Assembly (NCBI GenBank): GCA_019022495.1
Contig: JAFEKR010000032.1
Location: forward strand, 248,001 to 312,000
Direction: 5' to 3'
From: Epichloe hybrida
Taxonomy: Eukaryota; Ascomycota; Sordariomycetes; Hypocreales; Clavicipitaceae
Length of the DNA: 64,000 bases
A program made the position numbers and the translations under genes. Shown here in pieces: positions 50,556-59,154 of the stretch; the stretch's first letter is position 1, and every line of letters begins with the position of its first letter. The notes under the pieces were generated by a model. That model saw only the letters and a list, made by a program, of their open reading frames with translations, made no database searches and had not been told where the DNA came from.

Positions 50556-50844
50556 TGTTAGTTTTCATAGGGTATTAAATTTAATCTAATAAGGTTATAA
50601 GCCTAAAGAATAGTATTATTATTAATTATCTATTCTAGGCTATATGATATATATATATTAAAGAGAAGTTAAAGGCTAGTAGCTATAATAAAAGAAGGGA
50701 AAAGGGGGTTACGCGTTTGTAGCCCTATATTTCCTAGCTAATTAATAGGCTAGGTTATAAGTCATATATAGGGCGCGCGCAGCCTGAGCTTTTGCCAGGT
50801 AATTGCGGCTGCGACGCGCGATTGATATCACCTATGTTCTAACA
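50556..50844 (-). repeat. LTR 'E' (about 289 bp), related to LTR 'D'
   Basis: On the minus strand it starts TGTTAGAACATAGG, like LTR 'D', and ends AACTAACA, followed by CTAATTAGTAGTTACC. The part at 50,410-50,555 is the start of its internal region. GC-rich sequence survives at about 50,770-50,830. Confidence 0.65.
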
Positions 50845-50914
50845 CTTTCCCTTAATCTAATTTTTATTATATTTTTAAGCTTTTTAGCTATAAAGGAAAA
50901 AGAGAGACTACTAG

Positions 50915-51176
50915 TGTTCAATCCTTTAGATTTTTATTAGTTTAATTATAGCTAAAGACTAGACTAAATTATAGGTCTAGCGTAATATATATAATATAAT
51001 TAGCTGTATTAATTCGCCACCCCCTTTTTTACCTTACCTACAGATTTTGCTTACTTTTTTAGCATCTAGACTTTCCCTCTCTTCTCCCTCTTTCCTAGCT
51101 AGCTAACCAACTATTATCGACTTTAATATTACGGGATTATCCTATTACCTGCGCAGGCACCTTGGTGTAACCAACA
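50915..51176 (+). repeat. Solo copia LTR at the border of the gene compartment
   Basis: This 262-bp copy of the LTR at 3,571-3,836 runs from TGTTCAATCC to GTAACCAACA, with no internal sequence attached. No target duplication is visible. It is the last element before base composition becomes normal, and it ends about 135 bp from the stop codon of the phospholipase B gene. Confidence 0.8.
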
Positions 51177-51311
51177 TTTTCCCTTCACTACTTAACATGA
51201 CCTTGCTGCCTTTCTGAGGTTGCCGCATGATCAAATGAATTTCGCCAACCTATCCTAGGCCACTTTATATACTTGGGGGCAAAAAATACACAACAAGGTA
51301 CAAGTTCTGGC

Positions 51312-53560
51312 TCAGCCTGCTACTGCACTCGTAAAGAGCATTCCCAAACACGACGTGATGGCCATCATGACCATGTTCAAGCTCCTCCGCGGCGCATCCG
51401 AGTTCTTGATGCTGATGGGATTGCCATAGTAATCTGGCGCATAAGGCGCAGGCTTGGTCTCGTTCAAAGAGCCATTCCAGCAGTAATTGGTGAAACACTG
51501 CTTGCACTTGTCGGGGACAGCTGCTTTGGTCCTTTCAAAGCTGCGGGCGAGCATGGCGCACCCCACGCACATGGACCAGTCGGGGTCACGGGTGCTGTTG
51601 AGCTGCGTGGCGACGGCCCAGCCGTTCTGGATGATGGCATCACGCTCCTTGGAATCGATGGACATTTGGAAGGTGGAGATGTTGGAGTGATAGATGTAGG
51701 GGTAATTGGGCATGTAGACGATCAGGGGCGCAGGGGTCGTCATGTTTCTGGAGTCGCAGCCAAAGAAGACGGGCCTGGCGTTGAAACCCAAGTTTTGGAA
51801 GGTGTCCTTGCCGGGGACGGCGGGAAAGCCGGTGCCGTTGGAAACGACGGCTTGCAGGGAGCGCTCGTACGAGGCGATGGCCGAGGCACCGTCGGGCCAG
51901 CCGGTGTCTGTGTCGGCAGATGAGTCGATGGAGAAGACGACGTCGACGTTGCGCGCGGGCATGAGGTGAGGCTGGTAGGGGATGTTTTGAAGATCCTCGC
52001 CGCCGTCGACGAGAGTCAGACGGGTCAAGTTGGCGCTGGGGTTTCGGGTGGGATTCCAGCCCTTGAACGGGTTAGGCGTCCAGTCGGCGATATCGTTGCT
52101 CGAGTCGCCCAGGGTGTTGAGCAAGGACGCGAGCGCGTCGACAACGAACTTGGGGATGTCGTCGGGGACGTAGTTGGAGTTGCCGTCCCTGATGTACAAG
52201 ATCACTTGGTTGAAGAGACTGCTGGATGTGCCCATGACGAAGCCGGCGTTGTCAAAGCCAACGATGCATTTCTCCTCGTCGACGACGGAGCCATTTGTAA
52301 AGTTGGAGCCCACGTACTGCAGGGGCGCAAATCCTTGCAGGGATGGGTCAAAGGAGCCCATCTCCCAGGGACTGAATTCGTAAATGGTTGAGTTGGAGGA
52401 GAGAATCTTTTGGCCAGGGGCACGGCCGTCGGCCACAATGAAGGGCAGCGGTGTTTTTCCCGACGAGAAGTCCGGATCGTTTGCGATGGAGGAGAAGGTG
52501 AATCCGGGCCCGCCGTTGGTGGCATTGACGAGCTGATACGAGAGCATGCGGCCCCAGTAGTCGGTGATGGAGCAGTCGAAGCCTGCCTTCTCCTTGTTGC
52601 TGACATCATCGAGGATGGCCTTGTAGTACTGGATCAAGCTGTACTGCGTGGGGCCCTTGAGGATGGAGTCGTCAAACTGCCAGATGTTTTGGGCATTGAC
52701 GGCATCCTGGACTGAGGTGAAGTTGTTGGTGTACATGCTGCCGACGAGCCAGCTGCCGCCCGAGAGACCTGAGATGTACGTTGCGCTCTGGAGCAGACCG
52801 CCGAGGTTGCCCTTGGTGTCGCTGCCCGTCGATCGACTATCCCAAGCGGCAACGGCGCCTGCACCGTTGAGCATGGCACGATAACCACCTCCCGACACGG
52901 CCAGGCCGACGTTGGGCAGCGCTGTCGGATCCATTTCCACCCCCTTGAGGTACTTGTCGACGTCGAAGTTGGGGATGGCCAGCCGCTTCAGCAGCGTGCG
53001 CATCGGCGCAATCGTCTCGTTGCGGCGCTTCGGGAGCCAGTCCCTCTCCTGCGCCGACAGGGAGAAGCCATGGCGTATCTTCGGTCTCGACTTGGGGCAG
53101 TCCACGCGCGAGGGCACGTAGCCGTTGGGGGACTGATCGGTAGCTCGTTGAATCAAATCGGTTTCGCGAATAGCAACGGCTCCGGCGGGAGCGTGTCTAC
53201 GGGAGAGATCTGCACAAGGTGCCAAATAGCAAAGCAGATGGTTAGTTGATAAGATCGCGTCATTACGATGCGCGCGCAGTGTTTTTCAGATCCGTTGAAA
53301 TAAATGACAAAACCACAACCACAATCACAACCAAGGCCAAGACCATGGGCATGACCGTGACCGTGACCGTGACCGTGACCGTGACCACCATGACCATGAC
53401 CATGACCACGGCCACGGCCACGGCCACGGCCACGACGCACACACTTACATTCGATACCTGCATGGGGGTCTGCGACAACGGCAGCGGCGGCAGCCGGCGC
53501 AGGAAAAACCAGCGCAGACGCCGCCGCCAGCAGAATCGACAGTTGCCTTGCAGTGGCCAT
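51312..53560 (-). CDS. Secreted phospholipase B / lysophospholipase, two exons
   Basis: Exon 1 is 53,560-53,449 and exon 2 is 53,209-51,312; the product is 669 residues. The intron (53,448-53,210, 239 nt) has donor GTAAGT, branch site CAACTAAC and acceptor TGCAG. An alternative donor 9 nt upstream would also keep the frame. Residues 1 to about 26 form a signal peptide. The fungal PLB/cPLA2-type catalytic domain shows SGGGYR (143-148), the nucleophile in GLSGGSW (Ser187) and the catalytic Asp in VDGGED (Asp439). Many N-glycosylation sites follow. The last 20 residues are hydrophobic after a short basic stretch, as in GPI-anchored fungal PLBs. The enzyme releases fatty acids from phospholipids and lysophospholipids at the cell surface or outside the cell. 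Subfamily naming is not attempted. Confidence 0.93.
53341..53436 (-). repeat. Hexamer minisatellite within the PLB intron
   Basis: Runs of GACCGT, GACCAT/GACCAC and GGCCAC (plus-strand reading) follow one another in 6-bp register. They lie wholly inside the 239-nt intron, which is much longer than the 69-103-nt introns of the neighbouring genes. Expansion of this array explains the length. In-frame reading would give Gly-His/Gly-Arg repeats, but the splice signals argue that it is not translated. Confidence 0.85.
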
Positions 53561-54451
53561 TTGTAGCTCAATGTGTCAAGCTGTACGCTCTTCTCCCTCC
53601 CTGTGTCCCCGTCGATGTTCAAACCAACAGATGAGAGGAATTTTCGAGGGCGAGCAAACAGGAGAAGAAGGAGAAAGGTCTGGTAACCTCACCAGCCTAC
53701 GAGACACGACGATTGATCGACACATGCCATGCCATGGAAGAGTCGGAGACGGCTTAATACAGCAAGGCACAGCAGCTGGATCGGCAAGGAGCCAACGCAC
53801 ATGTCGTTGCTTTGCCTACTGGGGGGGGGGGGCAACGAGCCAATCAGCCGTCCGGTCGGAAATTAGTAAGACGGCGAGTAGAAATCATAAGTGCCTTAGA
53901 AATACTGAGAATTTATGTAGAAGAGAAAGTACCTTCAAGCAGCGTTTAATAACCCAAGTATCCTTGTTAGCCTCATATCTTAAGGTATTCTCACGCGGCC
54001 AATTAAGAAAATGTCTATCGTTAATCCAAAGGTTTCATCTACGAAGTAAATCTCAAGTTGATTGAATAATCCCTAGCTAAAGCATCAGAGGGAGGATTCT
54101 AATATTAGAGGTTTTATCTAGCTAAGAGTCATGTGACTAGCTAAATGACTAGGGACCCGCTGCAGCCGAACTCAACAAGGCCTACGGATCCGTAGAAGCC
54201 AGAGAGCTCTCAAGGGGTCACATTTCTAGCCACATAAAATGACCTGACACCCCTTTCCAAAAAAAGACACGATCCGATGACGAGGACGGAAAGATATGAT
54301 GAACGATAACTGAAAACTGAATCTCTTGATTAAATGCAGGCTGCGTGAGGATGTAGAACGAAGGAAAAGGAGACTCCCTGCAGTGGCGAAAAACTTGTTG
54401 ATGTGGTGGGGCGGGCCACGCCTTCCCCCTTCTATTACCTCCCCCTTTTGC
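53561..54451. other. Intergenic region between PLB and the small secreted protein gene
   Basis: The first 300 bp (to about 53,860) hold the PLB promoter side, with a CCAAT box on the plus strand at about 53,837 and a G-run at 53,821-53,832. From about 53,870 to 54,090 the sequence is more AT-rich and unremarkable. Then comes a decayed LTR piece. The part from 54,240 is unique sequence. Confidence 0.5.
54090..54226 (-). repeat. Decayed fragment of the LARD-like LTR
   Basis: The ending GGGGTCACATTTCTAGCCAC, with TTTATCTAGCTA upstream, matches parts of the LTR at 20,982-21,529 in the same orientation. The pieces between are shortened and diverged. Confidence 0.6.
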
Positions 54452-54832
54452 TCACGGCGCGCAGAACCTTAGCCCAGCGTTTTGGCCGCCGTCCCCACAG
54501 TCGTGACGCCCTTCCTGGTTTTTCGTTTCATCAGTTACCCATCTAGGCGCATAAAAAAAATCACTCGGCTTTGTACGACACTAGAGCGTAGTTAGTATTA
54601 CGAATACTCAAAGGGTATAAACATTACATATGCGTCACGGGTATCTTACGCAATAGGTATGAAGGCGATTTTTTTCGCAATTGCCATCGCCATAGGCTCC
54701 GTGGTTGCAGTGCAATTTCATCCGTTTCGGAGGTGGAGGTGGGTGCGGGCGGTTAATTGGCGGGGCTGTCCATGTCCAAGGAAAATTTAAGGCCATGGCC
54801 GCCGGGATAAGGAAAATAAAGAGAAGCTTCAT
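54452..54832 (-). CDS. Small secreted six-cysteine protein, two exons (candidate effector-type protein)
   Basis: Exon 1 is 54,832-54,650 and exon 2 is 54,580-54,452; the product is 103 residues. The intron (54,649-54,581, 69 nt) has donor GTAAGA, a perfect branch site TACTAAC and acceptor CTCTAG. Without splicing, exon 1 runs into a stop after four more codons. Residues 1 to about 14 form a signal peptide, residues 23-36 are proline-rich, and a compact domain follows with Cys at 42, 52, 61, 62, 89 and 101 (core 'GDGNCEKNRLHTYCC'). The even count suits three disulfides. The pattern resembles small secreted cysteine-rich proteins of ascomycetes. Function is unknown; it sits between transposon scraps a few kb from the RIP compartment, a common setting for such genes. 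Confidence 0.78.
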
Positions 54833-55387
54833 TTTGGCCGTCTAGTAATACGGATCAGATTAGAGTGGACTCACAGGGAGGGGGGGGATTTATCAACGCT
54901 AATTTTCTCTTTCTCTAAAGCTAGTTAAATATCCTAGTACGGAGTATTACAGGCCATCCCTTGTTTGATTTTACACAACTACAAACCCCACCCAGGGCAG
55001 CTACTATTAGCTCTGAGTAGCTGCTGTTAATAGAGCTATTAGGGGTGCTACAGGGGCATTTGCGCTAGTAAGAGATACTTAATAGCCTTTGTAAAATATA
55101 CCTATAATAAGGTACTCCTTACCTTGCTTCGTGCCATGCTAATGCTTAGTTTCATATATTATTAGCCCACTACCCCTAGTCATGTACTCGTGTAAAATTA
55201 AACAGGGGGTAAACTGTACGCCGAGCGACAAAGCAGGGTTGCGTTCTCGGAAGTCTCGGGGGGCCCGTGCATTTCAATATTTTATTACATAATAGACTAA
55301 ACAAGTGATCCGTTTATAACTTATCTGTCAATACTGGCAAGCTAATAAGCCAAACCATGCCTCCCCTGTGCTAAAGTGCGGAAATCG

Positions 55388-55503
55388 TGTTAGAACAATA
55401 GATAGCTAGGCAAGAGATATAGGGGGCACTCGTATATTGACTGAAGCTTGCTAGGCCGAAGTGTGTTGTGCGTACTAGTCGCTGGCTTATAGCCAGTGGC
55501 TCG
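55388..55503 (-). repeat. Fragment of the gypsy 'A' LTR, little RIP-mutated
   Basis: This 115-bp stretch matches 7,363-7,480 (GATAGCTAGGCAAGAG, then AGCTTGCTAGG). It keeps many of the CpG and CpA sites that are mutated in the LTRs at 7,363 and 13,887. It is cut at 55,503, where the next inverted-repeat element starts. Confidence 0.75.
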
Positions 55504-55504
55504 C

Positions 55505-55755
55505 TCGTGTAAAATCATACAGGGGTTAGACTGTAAAGGCCCTACAGACCCATAAGGTGGACCGTGTCTACTGTAAGGTATCTCAGTGTGGCACGTGACT
55601 TTGGCAAAGATGCTTTCAGAAGGGATAACAAAGGCAGAAAAAAGAATTAAATTAAAGCTAATTTCTATTACAAATGGAAGGTCTAAAGCTTCTCTTTTAT
55701 TAAGAAAGCAGTCATAGTAAAGCTCATACAATACAACCCCTGAATTATTTTACAA
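55505..55755. mobile_element. MITE-like inverted-repeat element (about 250 bp)
   Basis: The ends TGTAAAATCATACAGGGG (from 55,509) and its inverse CCCCTGAATTATTTTACA (to about 55,754) form terminal inverted repeats of nearly 30 bp with mismatches, ending towards the inside in a TGTA-type sequence. Single copies of the same motif lie at about 54,950-54,980 (inverted), 55,191-55,219, 55,898-55,927 and 55,984-56,012. Confidence 0.6.
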
Positions 55756-56136
55756 ATCTACATGACAGGGGTGATTGAGCCAATGAGACATCAGGCGGGC
55801 GACAGGGGCCAGGATGACAGATACCTCAATTTCCTCACAACTCACATAGGAAATAATGTATCTTTGAGTGGCGCTCAATACCCTGTATATTTTCCCTGTA
55901 GCTCTCTAAAATAATACAGGGGTTTAATTGCACGTACAGCTGATCACAGCTGTTAGCGAGTGACGAATAACTGGGGCATGTAGTCTTGTAAAATAATTCA
56001 GGGGGTGTATTGTATACTTCTTGTTCTTAGATAGTACGTTCTTGCGAGGTGCATATTAGCTTCCCTGATACGGTCCTAAGCGCACAGCGCTCGCGATCGG
56101 TCATATTACCCGCTGTCGGGCAATAAGGAGATCTCC

Positions 56137-56260
56137 TTAGCGGTAGTCCACCTTGTGGGTCCGAGGGCCCCACAAATTATATGTTCTTCTAGTTCCCTTT
56201 TATAATTGGATACATATAGACCCTAGCTAACGTGACTTCACAAGGTGGACCACCGCTAAG
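56137..56260. mobile_element. Small MITE-like element with 22-bp terminal inverted repeats
   Basis: CTTAGCGG.AGTCCACCTTG at 56,137 is inverted at 56,239-56,260 with one mismatch over 22 bp, enclosing about 80 bp. No target duplication was confirmed. Confidence 0.6.
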
Positions 56261-56290
56261 CAGATACGAGCACGTGAAAAGGGATAAACT

Positions 56291-56674
56291 CGGACCTCTA
56301 AATGCGCATCTGCCCTTAGTCCTAAAACGGAAGGACAGCCCACCTACCTCATTCTAGTGTGGCTCGCGTCTGTATATTTTCACTATTAACTAAGATATTT
56401 ATTATGTGTAGCATTCAAAGGATGAATATTATTAAAAAAAGCTACTACTAAAGCGTTACATTATAAGGGCCTCTTGATAACGAAAAGAAAGGAATTGCAA
56501 GCGTTGTAATATGCATCACGCGTTGCAGTGAACTGCCGTAAGCTGCCTTCATTTGCTACTAAAGAGAGCTAGTATATTTAGCAGGGAATTAGGCAGAAAG
56601 GTACTTCTTCTGTTTTAGGACTTAGGGCAGATGTGCATTTAAAAAAAAACGACAGATGCGCATTTAGAGGTCCG
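56291..56674. mobile_element. MITE-like element with long inverted repeats (about 384 bp)
   Basis: CGGACCTCTAAATGCGCATC at 56,291 is inverted at 56,651-56,674. A second inverted pair lies further in (AGTCCTAAAAC at about 56,318-56,330 and GTTTTAGGACT at about 56,612). Similar ATAAA sequence lies outside both ends. Confidence 0.6.
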
Positions 56675-56897
56675 ATAAAATGCTATTACAATACGAATAG
56701 TAGTCCATACTCAAGACATGGAAAAGACAGGGTATCAAAATTATGCAATTCTCCTTGCTTCATATGCTCCTCCTAACATTCATCCGCAGGAAAAGTTTCC
56801 CTTCGCAAAACCCAAACGCCTTTATTTTCACACAAAGGGTGACGGGGAAGAAAACACCAAAGGTGACAGAGCCGTGCTTCCTCCATTCTCCAAACCT

Positions 56898-58364
56898 TTA
56901 GTCAGAGAATTCGTCACTCGGCGATTCTCTTCTAAATGGATGGTTGAATTTCAATAACCCATTCAATCCCCCGACCCATGGATCGTCATCCTCCGTCCTG
57001 ATGACACATGGTACACCGCCGTGCCATTCTTCACCGGGGCCAGCCCGCCCGACAAACTCGCCCTCGATCTGGATCTCCATCCCTGGCGACACACCGGCAC
57101 ATCGCATGCCATCGATGTTGAGATCAAGCTCGCGACCTCTATTCTTCGGGCTCATCCGCAATATGACCTTTGTGTCTAGCGGGAGAACGAGCGATCGGAA
57201 GCTCAAGCTGCAGGGAGAGATGGGCGTGATGAGGAGCGATTTGACGAGGGGGTGGACAATGGGGCCACCTGCGCTGAGGCTGTAGGCTGTGGAGCCGGTC
57301 GGCGTGCTGATAAGAATGCCATCTGCCGTAGTCTCCGTAAGAAAATGGCCATTCTGGTATATGTCAATGACGGCCAGATGCGGATGAGACCCTCGATGAA
57401 CCGAGATTTCGTTGACGGCCCGCAGTGCCGGCGACGATTCCTTGGTCCCCGCGATGCTGGTCTTGTGCTGGCTGGCCAACGAATCCGATACCTCATGGCT
57501 GATACTGTTCCCTTCACGATCAAGGATGTCAGTCTTGAGGCGGTGCCTCAGCAAGATTCTGGATGCCCTCTGGACGCCCAGGCTTTTCCCGCGATGCCTC
57601 TCCCAGCCCTCGACCGACGGCGAGTCGCCGTTCCCATGTAGAAGTCGATGTTGATCATCTCGACCGTTGTTCCGCGGTACGGCTGCCCTCTGCGCAACGG
57701 CTACATCACTCCCGCTCATGTACATTTCTCTCCAAGCCTTTTTATGTTCCACGAAATTCCACTCGGCTAGGAAGCCCAGCGTTCCCATGCTAAAGGATAG
57801 GATAGGCGGCACAGACCCATGGAACTTGAATAGACTCGCGGCTCGAAGGACAGTGCCGTCTCCGCCGAATGTGGCAATCACGTCAACCTTGTCTGCGATA
57901 TTGGATCGGTCGTCGGAAACGTAGATCGGGAAGGGGAGACGCTCGCGGATGACGGTCGCGATGCTTGGCTCCACGACGAGATTCACACCGGGGTAGTCGT
58001 TGCGAATGTACTTGGCAAATTTGATCACGGATTCAATGACATCGGGGGCGTAAAGCTTCAGGACTAGCAGGAGATTTCGCGGCGGCCGCCTCCAGTGCAG
58101 AGACAGTAGCGACGATCCAGGCTTGGTGCTCTGTAGGTAGCGCGGGACGGTTCGCTCGGGGAGATGGCTCGCGCTGTAGACGTCTGCGTTTCGAAAAGGC
58201 CACGTCGTCGAGAGGCCACGTCGTCTACTACACGCTGGTGGCGAGTTAGACCATGGCGGTGATGGTGACGATGATGGTAATGATGATGTTACTCTGGCGG
58301 AAGCTCTTGTACCGAGACCGGATAGGTAGCGAGCGGGGGTCAGGAACAATCTACGCCGGGACAT
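56898..58364 (-). CDS. NAD(H) kinase, mitochondrial type (Pos5-like)
   Basis: This is a single exon of 488 codons. The enzyme phosphorylates NAD(H) to NADP(H) using ATP. The kinase signature GGDGT is at 167-171 after a beta strand (VDVIATF), FSMGTLGFL at 191-199, the NE/S substrate motif in VNEISVHRG at 317-325, and the glycine-rich GILISTPTGSTAYSLSAGGP at 349-368. IDGM lies near 417. Residues 1-60 are rich in Arg, Ser and Ala with no acidic residue until Asp61, a good mitochondrial targeting sequence, which points to the Pos5 branch that supplies mitochondrial NADPH. A poorly conserved insert of about 60 residues (215-275) reads through with no intron signal. The start is the first ATG, just downstream (in gene sense) of a run of A. 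Confidence 0.93.
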   Translation of the reverse strand: MSRRRLFLTPARYLSGLGTRASARVTSSLPSSSPSPPWSNSPPACSRRRGLSTTWPFRNADVYSASHLPERTVPRYLQSTKPGSSLLSLHWRRPPRNLLLVLKLYAPDVIESVIKFAKYIRNDYPGVNLVVEPSIATVIRERLPFPIYVSDDRSNIADKVDVIATFGGDGTVLRAASLFKFHGSVPPILSFSMGTLGFLAEWNFVEHKKAWREMYMSGSDVAVAQRAAVPRNNGRDDQHRLLHGNGDSPSVEGWERHRGKSLGVQRASRILLRHRLKTDILDREGNSISHEVSDSLASQHKTSIAGTKESSPALRAVNEISVHRGSHPHLAVIDIYQNGHFLTETTADGILISTPTGSTAYSLSAGGPIVHPLVKSLLITPISPCSLSFRSLVLPLDTKVILRMSPKNRGRELDLNIDGMRCAGVSPGMEIQIEGEFVGRAGPGEEWHGGVPCVIRTEDDDPWVGGLNGLLKFNHPFRRESPSDEFSD

Positions 58365-59154
58365 GACTTTTTTTTTCTAGCGAAGAAAGACACGAGCCAT
58401 GGTGTTCACGGATGGACGGGCGGAAAGAAGACGAGTTAAAGACACGCGACATGAAAGGATGGTTTGTTGCTGAGCCACAAGGTTTCGGTTTCTTTAGCAA
58501 ACTTTAGAAAAGTGCCTGGACTAACTTTAACAGCAACAAGCCACAGAAGCATGGTGCAGCCTGTGGCGCCTGCATGTCCCTACTAATACTGCACTGGCAG
58601 CTCCAAGAGCTCCGTGAACGAGTGCGCCTCATTGGTCGCCTGACCACTTGCAGCCGTTGTTCTTTTCGTTGCCCGCCCGCTGCCAAAGAGCATCTGAATC
58701 TCAACATCTCAACCCCACAAGATCATCCTTTGACGTTATCTTTCACCATCTGCAAGAGCGTCAGGTGTACCGAGAACGTACCTGATCGCTGCCCCCGCGG
58801 TTGCGACACTGGACTGGAACCTCATTGCTAGACCTCATACTCCGTAGACTTGGACATACATGGAGTATTAGCCAGCGACCCCTCTCCAACGTCTTGATCG
58901 CTGATGAACCTATATGCGTGCGCATTTTCTACGTTGTCTATGACATTCGATCACATAGCCCAGACGCGAACTGTACCTCCACCCTTGCTTGTCATGTGTA
59001 TTGGGCTGCCTGTCTAACCACCGTGCTTGTAGATTTCACACTCTTCCATATCCCGACGTATCCGGAACAACTCCCTCGGTGAGACGCAGAGACGCATATT
59101 GCAAAACTCTCACTGCGTCAATATACATCCACACACACACACAATAGCGCCGTC
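58365..59154. promoter_or_regulatory. Divergent promoter region between NAD kinase and acyltransferase genes
   Basis: About 790 bp separate the two start codons, which point away from each other, so both promoters must lie here. No strong TATA box was recognised. A CA microsatellite lies at about 59,128-59,142, close to the acyltransferase start. Short open frames in this stretch have no supporting features. Confidence 0.55.

Larger units (their letters stand above)
54833..56897. other. Intergenic region with several short inverted-repeat elements
   Basis: There is no supported gene here: the open frames of 113 and 79 codons lack any recognisable feature and overlap repeats. The region holds six copies of a TGTAAAAT...CAGGGG motif, an LTR fragment and two further inverted-repeat elements, listed separately. 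Confidence 0.6.

Noticed and set aside
1..51180. The AT-rich block as a regional centromere
   Set aside because: Dense RIP relics and high AT content would fit, but sequence alone cannot show it, and genes resume abruptly at one side; it is left as a possibility that CENP-A mapping would decide.
51273..51923. 216-codon open frame on the plus strand
   Set aside because: It is antisense to phospholipase B exon 2, whose catalytic motifs and splice sites are clear; GC-rich codons leave the opposite strand open.
53246..53622. Gly-His or Thr-Met-rich open frames over the hexamer repeat
   Set aside because: They arise from the minisatellite in the PLB intron and its complement.
53821..53832. G-runs (also 44,202; 60,824) as G-quadruplex regulators
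   Set aside because: They are isolated homopolymers of about ten; there is no spaced set of G-tracts, and length may be a sequencing artefact.
55390..55731. 113-codon minus-strand open frame as a gene
   Set aside because: It is made of the gypsy 'A' LTR fragment plus a MITE-like element and has no domain or signal peptide.
56718..56957. 79-codon frame ahead of the NAD kinase stop codon
   Set aside because: It overlaps the 3' end of NAD kinase in antisense and shows no coding features.
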